Positions 1-20,800 of a DNA stretch of 64,000 bases are shown piece after piece. This DNA comes from Homarus americanus (Eukaryota; Arthropoda; Malacostraca; Decapoda; Nephropidae): contig NW_024726235.1 of assembly GCF_018991925.1 (NCBI RefSeq), forward strand, positions 4,062,130 through 4,126,129. Reading direction: 5' to 3'. Below the pieces are notes generated by a model that saw only the letters and a program-made list of their open reading frames with translations, searched no databases and was not told where the DNA came from. How positions within the stretch are numbered: position 1 is the first letter of the stretch; every line of letters begins with the position of its first letter. Position numbers and translations under genes: made by a program.

Positions 1-1840
1 GATACAGTACAATGGATTTAGTGACTTATACCTTGTCATCAGATTGGTGGTTTGATCCTATGAATTCCAAGGAATACTTCACTTGTACAGTTGGGCTATA
101 CCCTAGAAGGAAACATGAGGAGGATGGAGATATTTTCATTATACTGTAACATTATGTTTATTTCAAAATTAATAAACTTTAACTGCCTTCCATTTTTTTC
201 TTCTTTTGTGAGGCAATTTCGAGTTGTTGTGGTAATTCAGTATTTCTGGCTGATTTCAGTGATCCAGATCCTGATGATATCAAGTTAGTGAGGGTTTAGT
301 GTTCTTCAGAATTCCAGTAAAACCAGATACCATGTTTTTGGCAACTTTACTAGACAGAATACAGTTCTGGATGTCAGCAGACACCATGTTTTAGGCAACT
401 GAGTGATTGATTGATTTGTTGGTGTTAGCACTTACATGAAGATAAACTGGTTCACATGTAATCCTAGGTGTTAGTACAGGGAGTTGCAATAATTCGCAGG
501 TTAGGTACCAGAAGACATCGTGAATTATTAAATCGCAAATTATAGTTTCATTTCCAGTAATTTAAATATAAATAATTAGTTTGGTTCCAGAAGCGAAAAA
601 AAAATGCATTAACTGTCCCAAAATTTCTTTAATTAACACTAAATATCATACATATAATACATAAAAAAATTCAGGAACACTGATATTAACAAAAAAGTAA
701 TTCTACATTAGTACTTAAATAAACATCTCCTTCCCTTCCACTAATACACTACACCAACAGCAAGACAGGCAGTGCAACACTGGATCACTAAGAGTGGGGT
801 GGTGGTGCACCCGTAGCTGTCAGCTGTGCAAGGGAGACTAAATTCTCATACTGCTGTAAATAGAAAATAAAATTACAGGTTTTAAGCTAAGTTTAATTTT
901 TTACATGGAAAAACAAAAAAATTTTTTTTTTTACAAAATTATGCTTGGCAACGCATTAATTCGCCTGACAATATTCGACTATTAAAATTCAGACACTTAT
1001 TTACGTATCGTAAGTTAAACTTGCCAGAACAGCTGTGCAGCACCTCACGTATCAATATGTGATGTGCTGAATCCAGCAAATTCTGGAGAAACCGATGCTT
1101 CACCGGACTCAGCACCACCAGCTGGTCTTGCTTGCCCAGAGATACCTACTTAGACATCTTGGTGTAGTGAAAAGAGAGACTAGCAGGTGCTATTGATGGG
1201 ACGACTGCATTAAAGAGGGTGAGTGTGTAGGAGGGTGCGGTAGGGAGGGAGGAGGCGAGCAGTAGCCCGAGGCACAATTGCCAACTCTGATTTTGCAACC
1301 AGTACCAAATCCATCTTTATGTTTTTGCCTTTTAATAATTATTTCTTTTATTTTTATTTTGCACATTCTGTATGAAAGATTGTCTACATGTAACAAGAGT
1401 AAAAAAAAAAAATAAGAAAATTGTCTGCTGTTACAGCTCACTGCCTCCACACACAAATGTTCACTTGCCCACACATACACACACTTGATCTTCATTTTTC
1501 TTATTTAAAGTTTTATATTATACATGTACTACATTCTTCATTGCTAAGCCACATTAGAGTATTGAAATTATTTTATTTATATACAGTATGTTTTTTTCTC
1601 AAACAAGCTCACATGGTGAGTTAGCAGATGCGGGGTGGGTTGGCTCAAGGAGACAAGGACTAAAAACAGTATCTTATCCATGGTTTGCCTCACACTAGGG
1701 TAAGACCCAAGCATAAGGATGGTTCAGGGGGTTAGATGCATATAAGCAGGGTCGCGTACTATGAATACGCATTCTCTGTGACCCTACTGTATGTAAGATT
1801 CCATTGTCCTGCATTGTTGACAGGATGATTTTCCTTTTAG
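1..1840. other. Noncoding sequence upstream of the first visible FN3K exon
   Basis: No exon matching the N-terminal lobe of the kinase was found here, so this is most likely intron of the gene whose exon starts at 1841. The sequence is AT-rich, with homopolymer runs and no recognisable protein. The short open frames here do not resemble any family I know. Confidence 0.5.
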
Positions 1841-11140
<9,300 letters not shown>

Positions 11141-11305
11141 AAAAAACGTCTTTGCTGTGAAGATTGTGATATTTATGTTAAGATTTATTGCTTTAAGAAA
11201 AGCTGATGAAGATTAGGAGCAACTAAAATACATCTGTAATCTCCCTGTTAGCCGTAACCCCTGGTCCCCAGACCCTGGGTCCAGGCAGGGGAACAAGTTT
11301 CCGAG

Positions 11306-11311
11306 AATAAA
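11306..11311 (+). terminator. Candidate polyadenylation signal for FN3K
   Basis: AATAAA lies 166 bases after the FN3K stop codon. It is the first canonical signal downstream; use of it is inferred from position only. Confidence 0.4.
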
Positions 11312-11859
11312 AATCGGCACATTTTCTGGATAAATTCTGAGAGAATCTCTCTGTTCTAGGTCTGGTAACAGATATTTCCGGAGCTCCAAGAGATTGTCAT
11401 CATGCTCCAACATGTCCCCACATGCCAGGCGCATGGGTGGCCTAGTTGCCTGGATCGTTTAGTTCATATTCTGCTGCCATTATAGTTTTTCCCTTGCTCG
11501 CTGCTGTTTTTGCATACAATTTGTGTTGTGCAGTACTGTACATCCCTGTACCAAGACATAATCAACCAAGATAGTTTTAAAACAGTGTTGACATAAAAAG
11601 TGGTTACACTGTACAGTTATTTATACTGTACTGTACATTCAGTAAGTGTGAAAGTACCATAGGTACAGGAAGAGGGAAACACTGGCTCATTACCGTAGCT
11701 TTCATCTTTAATCAAAAGATTTTCAGGTCATGAGACCCACTAATCCCACCACTCCAACAATGGGTGACCTGACATTGCATCAGGTCAGGTCAGTAACAGG
11801 AAACTCTCTAATCCCCAACCCCACCTCCATTGCAAATGTTAAGTCATAAAAAGTGAATA

Positions 11860-13080
11860 CAGTGGTCCCCCGGTTAATGAACAAAATTCGTTCCAGAAGG
11901 TCGTTCATTGAGCAAAAATTTTGTTAACCAAATTCATTGTTTCAATGGGATATTGGGTAATTGGCTCCAGTTCACCGAAAAGTACATACAAAGTAAAAAA
12001 AAATGCAGTAAAGTACACTTACTTTGAGGTGTGTATGTAGAAGGTTCCTGGTTGATGATGATGATGATGATGGGAATTAGAAGTGGGGGTGGAGGAGAAG
12101 GGAGAAGAGAAGGAAGTAGGGATGGAGGAGAAATCACCTTTCACGGAACCATGCTTGATGCAGTCATTTCACCAATAAAATTTTAAATTCACTAGGTGTA
12201 ATTCAAGATTATTTTCTTTAAATCAACACTGCACTGTGCTATATATTATCAATATGTTAACTAAAGTTCAGAATGACCAATAATTTCAAAGAAAAATGCA
12301 AAAATATTCAAGACACCAACAAAATAGATGCTCTCCACTGTTTTCAAAGTCTCAACTGACGTCTTGTGACCGACTCACGACTCACGCATCTGATGGGTGC
12401 ACAACAAACTAGTTCCCTGTGCTGCATATATTATCAATATGTTAAATAAATGTGAAAAGGACTAATAATTTAATATAAAATATGCAAAAATATTAAATAG
12501 CACAACTTTATTGATATTCCATTGGAAACGAATGTAAACATAGAACAGATTACTGTACTGAATTGGCAGACCAGTCCATCAGCTTTTGCTCACAACAAAA
12601 CATGATGTTTGTAACTAGTTCCCTGTACTGCATATATTATCAATATGTTAAATTAATGTTAAAATGACTAATAATTTTAATATAGAAAATGCAAAAATAT
12701 TAAAGAGCATAACTTTCTTGATATTTACTCCACTGGATATGAATGTAAACATATGTTTGTAACTAGTTCCCTGTACTGCATATATCATCAATAGGTTAAA
12801 TAAATGTTAAAATGACTAATAATTTTAATATAAAACATGCAAAAATATTAAAGAGCACAACTTTATTGATATTTACTCCATTTGAAATGAATGTAAACAT
12901 AGAACAGATTACTGAATTGGCAGAATAGCCCATCAGCTGATGCTCACAACAAAACGTGATTTTCGTAATGATTTCGTTAATCGAATTTTTGTTCATTAAC
13001 TGAATTGAAAATTCTTATGGAAGGTAATTGTTTAACCGAAATTTTGTGAACTGAACCGTTCGTTAACCGAGGGACCACTG
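11860..13080 (-). mobile_element. Non-autonomous Tigger element with internal tandem repeats
   Basis: The ends are CAGTGGTCCCCCGGTTAATG and, read inversely, CAGTGGTCCCTCGGTTAACG, with TA on both sides. Inside, a block of roughly 140-190 bp (ending in the 'gtaactagttccctgtactg' and 'atatgaatgtaaacat' type stretches) is repeated about three times between 12410 and 12960. Part of the left half is the reverse complement of sequence just 5' of the transposase at 51566, so this looks like a deleted relative of that element in inverse orientation. It carries no transposase frame. Confidence 0.8.
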
Positions 13081-13172
13081 TAGTTATATAGACTGTACCG
13101 CACATTCAGCAAAGTGGACAGTGTTTGCCTGCTGTAGGCTCAGGATGACAGCATCTGCTGGTGAGTACAGTA

Positions 13173-13260
13173 CAGTGGTCCCTCGATTAACGAACATAAT
13201 TGGTTCCACAGTCGTTCGCTAACCGAAAATTTTGTTAACTGTGAAAGTTTTATATGTAAA
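13173..13260 (+). mobile_element. Orphan Tigger left end
   Basis: TA followed by CAGTGGTCCCTCGATTAACG and a second inverse motif (CGTTCGCTAACCGAAAATTT). No matching right end was found before the LINE fragment that starts at about 13540, so it is a truncated copy of the same family as 11860-13080. Confidence 0.55.
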
Positions 13261-13539
13261 AAAAAAATCTTGTAACCTCGACATTTTCTATAATTTGCTT
13301 AATTTCCATAATACTGTACATAAAATGCGACATTGGTGATATTTGATCTCGAGAAGCAGTTGCTGATGTAATATTTGATGCCTCTTGTATCAAGTATTAA
13401 TCTCTGGCTGAGCAGTATTGTGCTAATGTCCAAAATTAGATGCGAATCTAAGGGAACGGAGAAGCTTTCGTTACACAGTTATCTTAACACTGTGGGGTGT
13501 ACCATATTTGGGCCAGGGCTCTTGTGAATTTTTAGCTTT

Positions 13540-14590
13540 GACAGTTTATAATGTGGGTCAGCTCTGTGTCAAACCTTCTTTCTTCAGATGCAGGAAGATT
13601 GTTCGCATCCTCTCTTGTGAACACCGATGAAAAAAAAAATTCAACACCACCTCCTTATCCTGGTCAGAATCTGCGTAACTACCATCTTCAAGTCTCAGGT
13701 CTGATATGCTTTCTCGCATTTTTAATTTCAACTTTGCGTAGTGATAAAAAGCCTTTGGGTTTGACTTGACCTCACTAGCAATCTGTCTCGGGAACTTTTT
13801 TTCAGCCTTCTACACTTTGACTTTGCTTGGTTCCTGGATCTGGCATACATCCTTCTGTCCTGCTCATCATTTTTCCCATGTCTCAAAATCCTACGTTTTC
13901 TTCTTAACTTTGCCACCCGCCGCATGATTCAAGTGTAGCGGTCTACTTGTATTCCTGGAGGCACTGGGTTTGGTCTTGGGTACTATTTATTTATCGATCA
14001 AATGGCTTATTTTACTGGCTATGATATTCAGCGGAGCATCTGCGTTCTTATTCCTTAGTAAGTCAGGCCAGTGTATACTCTTCATTTCCTCCCTCATCCC
14101 GTCATAATTTCCTTTGTAATATTTGGACCTGGACCTGGTTTTGTCATGAACCAATTAACAGTTAAATCTGAAGGACAAGGTTACGTGGTGACTGGTGCCA
14201 ACTGGGGCTAGGTGTTCCAGCTTGGCCACCATGCCCTCCTCGTTAGTTATGATGAGGTCCAGCAGTTTAGGTGTTTGCTCCCCTCTGTGGTGAATCGGAT
14301 CTTGAACATGTTGGAATAGAAAATTGTCTCGCAGAGTTTCTACGAAAAGAGTGGCTGCATTTTGTGCCATCAATTCTATATAGAAGTGTTCAGTCTCGAG
14401 TGGTACGTTCGCAAGTGTTTCTGTACACATCTGCAGTGGGAGAGGAGGGGTACCAAGCGGGGCAGGTTGGAGGTGTATGGAGGCGTACTTGACAAGAGTG
14501 GAGGAGTGGGAACAGCTGCTACCCTCCTCTGTTACTACCGCTTCGTGTCTGGCTCTGCTGAGTCCGCCATCCCATGCTTGGCTCGCCACA
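13540..14590 (-). pseudogene. LINE fragment: endonuclease C-terminal part and linker
   Basis: On the minus strand 14589-14155 reads the end of an APE-type LINE endonuclease (FVETLRDNFLFQHVQDPIHH, LLDLIITNEEGMV, then SHHVTLSF where SDH is usual). It is followed downstream on the same strand by YKGNYDGMREEMKSIHW (about 14130-14080) and a lysine/arginine-rich linker at 13925-13728 typical of the region between endonuclease and reverse transcriptase. Stops and frame changes break the frame and the reverse transcriptase is absent. It is best described as a dead 5' fragment of a CR1/Jockey-type LINE. Confidence 0.75.
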
Positions 14591-14599
14591 ACTCCCTCT

Positions 14600-15097
14600 C
14601 CTTACCAAACCAGTGAACGAAATGGAATCGGTTATGTAACTACTGTATACAACTTCTATATAATATATGTCAGTAAATTCTGTTGGTTACGATTCTCGCA
14701 AATGGCCAAACCTCGTGTTTTATAAGTTTAATTGTTGATGTAATACAGTAGTGTAATTACTAACCTTGTTACGTGCTTAAATACCTCTGTTGTTGAAGCG
14801 CAGTAATAACAATACTCCCACATTTGAACATATGTTATTTTTGTCATGGGACAATTGTTCATAATTTGGATATCAAATTATTCAAATACTGTATGAGTAT
14901 TCCACATATTAACGTTTTACAACCCAAGTCCTGAGTAATACTGTACAGACAGACAGACAAATAGAAATTAATGGACACGAGTAGACAGAAAGAACGAGAC
15001 AGACATAGATATATAGATAGATAGATTTCGATAAACTCTACACAAAATTACATGGATTCAACATGTACAGGAATTAGTCAGTGCAGGTATGTATACT
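14600..15097. other. Noncoding interval
   Basis: AT-rich sequence between the LINE fragment and the minisatellite. It has short ACAG and ATAG microsatellite-like runs near 14945 and 15005 and nothing else recognisable. Confidence 0.5.
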
Positions 15098-15463
15098 ATA
15101 CAGTTCAGCATGTAGAGCACACAGGTATACAGTTCAGCATGTAGAGCACACAGGTATACAGTTCAGCATGTAGAGCACACAGGTATACAGTTCAGCATGT
15201 AGAGCACACAGGTATACAGTTCAGCATGTAGAGCACACAGGTATACAGTTCAGCATGTAGAGCACACAGGTATACAGTTCAGCATGTAGAGCACACAGGT
15301 ATACAGTTCAGCATGTAGAGCACACAGGTATACAGTTCAGCATGTAGAGCACACAGGTATACAGTTCAGCATGTAGAGCACACAGGTATACAGTTCAGCA
15401 TGTAGAGCACACAGGTATACAGTTCAGCATGTAGAGCACACAGGTGTACAGTTCAGCATGTAT
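15098..15463. repeat. 29-bp minisatellite, about 12.7 copies
   Basis: The unit runs AGGTATACAGTTCAGCATGT followed by AGAGCACAC, with starts at 15123, 15152, 15181 and every 29 bases to 15442. The inner copies are identical by eye; only the first is 5'-truncated and the last differs (GGTGTACAG). This homogeneity points to recent expansion. Confidence 0.97.
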
Positions 15464-16319
15464 AAGATTCTACTCATCTCTCAAACTCACCTTAATTACT
15501 GTGAAAATAGATATAGAAATTAATAGCGTTAGCTGATGAAGCTGTAGACAAAGAGATAGTTAAGGTTGTTCAATATTTTGAGATATTACTTCCTTATCTC
15601 CTACAAAAGGAGTTTAGCCCATAAGGTGTTAAGTAAATAATTATGGTAACTAGTGGAGGAGGTAGACACAATGGAAGAGATAGATAGTGGAGGAGGAGGT
15701 AGGGTGACCGGACAAAACCACGGTCTCATATAAAATATAAAATAAAACACGTTTAGGTTAGGTTAGTGTTGACAAATGACAACCCCGTTGGGGTTTTGTC
15801 ATGGAACCAGGAGGTAGACACATTGGAGGAGGAGGTATATAGACAGTGAAGGAGGAGGGAGGCACAGTGATGGAGGAAGGAGAGGAGGTGGAAGACACTG
15901 TGGTGGTGGAGGAGATAATAGTAGCAGTCAGTTGTTGTGGTGTGCGGGCCCCCAACAGGTGGCGCCAGTAATGAAAGTGACCACACGCTCATCCATCCCT
16001 CTCAGCTGTGGTTCCTCAGGCAGCCACCCACGATTAATCAGAATCCAACACGACGTTATTGAAATTACTATGTGTTTAGCATCTCTCATTTTTTTGTAAT
16101 TTGTGATGGTTAATGTTGTGGCTCACTCAGCCATCATGAACTTGAGGTTATGGAGGGAAGACTTTTAAAATGGTGTGAAAGTGACTGAACACACACACAC
16201 ACTGCCCGGAGCTGTTACAACATAATACACAATCGCTTCCTGTTCTGAGTATGATAGTTAATGAGTAGATACCGTATATACTAGAGTACAGTTCGAGTAT
16301 TTATGATAAATTTTTCATG

Positions 16320-16510
16320 CAAAAAGGTAGGCTGTGCCTGACTGCCAACGGTGGTGGCCTCAGTTCGAATCCGTCACGCAGAGATGGAAATTGTTTACAA
16401 ATTACCAAAACCGAATAAAACTAAATTCTTCAGGCCAGGCCAAGGAGTGTAAAGACTCGGTAGTCTGGTAAAACTAATGTTATAACAGTAATAATGTAAG
16501 GCCTCCTCCT
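16320..16510 (+). repeat. Possible tRNA-derived SINE
   Basis: A good internal RNA polymerase III box B (AGTTCGAATCC, 16362-16372) occurs in a GC-richer patch followed by AT-rich tail sequence. A correctly spaced box A was not seen, so this is weak. Confidence 0.3.
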
Positions 16511-17265
16511 CCCCTTATAGCCTCCACTCACCACCAACCAACTGATTGTTTTACATCAGTGTTACATGAACTCAACAAACACTAGTTAACAATAATTGAA
16601 CACAAGCAACAATTAATATATGCAAAGCAAAACAAATTCACAGGTGAACACTGTAGCCTGTGAAAAAAAAATACATTTATGAAGAAGCAAATCTCATCTT
16701 TAAATGCACTCACTGCACCACAGTACTGTATTGTTATTTAACTGGCAAAGAAACTACTGTATATACTGTAGGCATGACAAGCTTCCTCTATTATTTCTCA
16801 TTTTCTCTCTAAATTCCCCTCATTCTTTCACTCTTTTCGTCACTTTCCATTTTCGCGAACAATTCGGTGAACATCTCGATCAACTGAAAAACACACATTC
16901 GAACTTCTCCTAATACCTATACAACTTTTAATCATAAGAAGTCTTTAAGTCAATTTCTTCATAAATATATTCACATTTAACGATGCACCAAAATTAGGTA
17001 ATGTCTCTTCGTGTACATCATCGAGACAGAGTAAAATACAATCACTGTCGTATCAGAAGAACGGTGGGGGAGAGGCTGTAAGAGTTAGATGAGAGGAAAA
17101 CAGTGAAGGAAATGTGAGAGATGGGGGAGATGATAGAACTCGATTAGAATTGTGATAAGAGGAATAGAGGAACGAACGAAAGAGAAAGAAAATAAGAGTG
17201 GAAGTAGAAAAGGAAAAGTTATTCTCATGATCCATAATACTGTATTCTAGTCTGAATTTGCGGAG

Positions 17266-17390
17266 ATGAAGAACCTCAGCATATTTCTCAACATGATAAA
17301 AAACCCTAATGCTAACCTTACTTAACCTAATTTAATATAATTCCTACTAAACATTTCAGTGTTTTATCATCAGGTGAAATAAGCTTAGTT
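17266..17390. repeat. Foldback repeat, TTCACCTGA family, copy 1
   Basis: AACCTCAGCATATTTC...ATGATAAAA at the left is mirrored by TTTTATCATCAGGTGAAATAAGCT at the right, with CTAACCTTA-type sequence between. The same arrangement occurs at 43391, 62526 and 63862. Confidence 0.5.
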
Positions 17391-17838
17391 TAAGATAAAA
17401 CAGACAACCTGCTTTACCACGTAACATTCATAATTTACAAGTGTTGGCTTTTAGGCAGAATAAAAATTCTAAAATACGACAATCGGCGGTAAAGGGTTAA
17501 GCGCGAAACATTATAAATAATTTATTTATTCCATTAGTCCAACAACAATTACAAATAATGAGACAACTCCGTGTTATAAACAAGTGGTGGTGATGGTGGA
17601 AGTAATTTTTTGTGTTGGCGGTTTTTGGTAATTCACAATTTCAGATATATTATTTTACACACACGAGAAGTGATCTGAAATACTGCCTTCAACCTGTTAA
17701 CAGCGACAGGCGAAGGCCTTTGAGACATACATGTAAGTGAAGTTAAAGGTAAGTTGATGAAACAATAATTACACGGGAAATTACTTAATATGTTCTATTT
17801 GGTGATGATTACCAGCAGCTCCAGGCGAGACGCGATGT

Positions 17839-17871
17839 TATATAAGAGCCTGTTAGCCCGTCACCACCAGT
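17839..17871 (+). promoter_or_regulatory. TATA box and initiator of the secreted-protein gene
   Basis: TATATAAG occupies 17839-17846. An initiator-like CCAGT lies at 17867-17871, about 28-30 bases downstream, and the start ATG at 17898 follows after a short leader. An in-frame ATG at 17835 lies upstream of and abutting the TATA box and is therefore unlikely to be in the mRNA. Confidence 0.65.
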
Positions 17872-17897
17872 GGTCCCTGGGATGGTGTCCAGTGAAG

Positions 17898-20800
17898 ATG
17901 ACGGCCCTCGTTTTCTGTTTTGTTCTCTTCGGTAAGTAGATAGCAGAACGGTTTTTTTTAATTCCTATTTGTCGTATATAATATTTCGTTTTTGCATTCA
18001 AATATGTTCGTAAGGGTTGCGATATTTTGGGATCGTTATTTGGTTGAGCACAACATACTGACGTATTCCTAAATTAAAAAGAAATTTGTGTAATCTAGTA
18101 CAGTACAATGATTTTGTTACCGGCAAAATGTAACATTTCCATTATATTTGTTTTTCATACCGTAAACTTCAGATGGCAATAAAATCAAAACCAGTTCTGT
18201 TAATAAAATTGAAATTGTACGTCAATATGATTTACAGCTGCCAGGCATTTCCTTGTATATGGTACTGTCTCACAGTAATATCTACGCCATTTAGGATAGC
18301 TCACTAAATGTTAATTTTTTTTTATCCTTCCATGACGGTGGCGTCGCCTAGCGGCCGGAAGTAAAAAACACATTAGTTATTTTTAAGTCCATTGCTCTTT
18401 ACACGATATTGTGCGATAACACCAGATTATTCAATAAAAAAACTATTAACATCCAACTTTTGATATCTAAGGATAATTTCTAGAAGCAACACACTGATTA
18501 TTTTGCAGTAAAATATATTTATTTGCCTACTTAAGGGAATATACTCGTACTCCCTTCAGTCCTTCAGTTGTTCCTTGGTGTTGCTAGAGCACTCATTAGT
18601 TACAGTATTGGGTTCCCAATGCAGCTACTATAAAAATATATATATTTTGCCGAATTCTTCGTCTTCCTGTTATTCCTTGCCTGGCAATTATTTTGTTTAC
18701 TCCCCAGCCGCTTGGCGGTGTCCCTTTGGGGGGTGAATGCGTTCGCCCATTGGAGTGGGCTATCCATATTACAGTACGTAATCGTATTAGAATCTTTGGA
18801 TTTAGTTAAGCCAACTTAAGCAGCAACGGCTGCTGACGGCGACGCTGATGCAAAGAATATCCTTAGATGTAACCCGAATCTAAGTTATGAAAATAACGAG
18901 TAGTGATGACAGACGTTGCAACTAAGGTTAAATATCCGTTCATCTTGGGTAAAACTAATGGCGTTGACCGCTATTAAGTCTCGTCCAGCCTTGCCACACA
19001 CAGTACTTATTGGTTCATCTTCTCAGCTGTTACTGCTACAGTAGCTGTCACTTTCCTGAGTAGTTATCAGGGCCAGTAGGCAGTAGTAACCGTCACTTTC
19101 CTGGGTTATTATCTGGGCCAGTAATAGCCGTCACTTTCCTGAGGTAGCGGCGTCAATAACATCATCAAGTAGCGGGTGGTGACGCAAGTCACGCAACACT
19201 CGTACATCTGCCACGCCGACCAGCTGCCGCCCGGTGTGGTCACGGAGGAAAGTGTAAATGATTGTGTACGTATTGCTAGTTGCCACCCAAACTGCCATTC
19301 TCTCTCTCTCTCTCTCTCTCTTTTACGTGATGAATTGTGAGTCTATTCTAACAGTATTCACTGCCACTGATTTTATTTTAAATCACGTGGCTTTTCCTAA
19401 GTATTAGCCTAACACGGCCGGACCCAGACCTCAAATTAGACCGATGCAATCTTTCAGTTTTTGTAGATTTTTCTCAAAAAGTCTATGGAATTTTTACAAC
19501 CCATTCCCAGCGCCGTATTTTTAATCTTTTACTTTTATCCTCTTCGCCACTTATCGGCTAGCCGCTTGGGCGGTCGTTCAGTCACGTCTCTGTTACGCAC
19601 TGTTGGCAAGTACTGGGCATGTACACTACTACTACAGTACTAAGCATGTACTGGCTCCTGAATGTATCTGTACCTTCGCCAGTGTGGGTCAAGTCTGGTC
19701 TTGAAAGAGCTCACACTCGGTGCCGTCACAACACTCTCTGGCATATTGTTCTAAGAGTTTACAATAATTTGTAACTCAGAAAAAACTTGCCCTCACAATT
19801 TTCTGGACTTGCGGCTTCTTCAATCTTGAGCTGTGACCTCTAGTGGGCGGGCGTCCGCCAGCTCCAGGTATGAACACTCGACTGAGTAGTGTCCTCAGAG
19901 ATGTTTGAAAACTTCAATTAAATCACCCCTTGCCCGCCTGTAGTAACTGAGGTGCCGTAGTGCAGGCACCAGTTTGGTGGCCCTCCTCTGGATATTTTCA
20001 ATCGACAAACAATCTCTAGCATATCTCGGAGACCAGACGGGGTGACAGTACTCCAGACTGGAAAGCACCTCTCTCATGAAGAGCTTTACGAGGAACGGAC
20101 CGTCTAGATATCTGAACGACCTCCTTATAAGACTTACTAGTTTAGTTGCTTAATTTACCTTCTTCTCACAATAGCCCGAGAACTTCAGTTCATTGTCAGA
20201 ATACACGCACCCAGGCTCTTTTCACATTCGTTCTCAGTTAATGCCGTTTCTTCGTCCCGTTGGGAGTCTAGTCACCCCAGCATATTTCATCTGAATATTA
20301 GCCACCCCAACTTGTTTCACCTGAAGATTAGCTACCCTAGCTTATTTCATCTGAAGATTAGCCACCCCAACTTTTTTCACCTGAAGATTTGCTACTCAAG
20401 CGTATTTCAACTGTAGATTAGATACCCAGCTTATTTCACCTGAAAACTAGGCATCCCAGCTTATTTGACCCTAAGATTAGGCACCTCAGTTTATTTCACC
20501 TGAAGATTATGCACCCTAGCTTATTTGACCTTTGCATCGGTCAATTTTTTGAGCGATGCAAGTGCATCGGTTGCATCGGCCTGGATCCGACCTTGCCTAA
20601 CAGTATCTTAAGCATTGGCGTGCTGCTGATTCCACCCGACTTATCTTGTTCCAGGGTGGGCTACTACTGTCATGGGCAGCCCGGTGGAAGACCAGGACTT
20701 ACAGGAATCGTCATGGGCTTCCTACGGATGGGCTGAGTCTTGGAGTAAGACCCACACACCAGAGAAACGCTCATCGCAGGACCAACGGCATGACCATCCA

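Larger units (their letters stand above)
15464..17838. other. Intergenic interval upstream of the secreted-protein gene
   Basis: The interval holds trinucleotide-rich GGA/GGT stretches (about 15650-15920), a possible SINE at 16320 and a foldback at 17266. No exon is recognisable. A plain TTAGG-like stretch occurs at about 15752. Confidence 0.5.

Noticed and set aside
13728..14589. Possible host genes on the minus strand
   Set aside because: The peptides match the endonuclease-to-reverse-transcriptase part of LINEs and contain stops.
15098..15463. Regular repeats that could be mistaken for a CRISPR array
   Set aside because: Units are contiguous without spacers and the DNA is eukaryotic.
17835..17897. 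Upstream in-frame ATG for the secreted protein
   Set aside because: It lies just upstream of, and abuts, the TATA box and would put 21 charged/polar residues before the signal peptide; 17898 is preferred.
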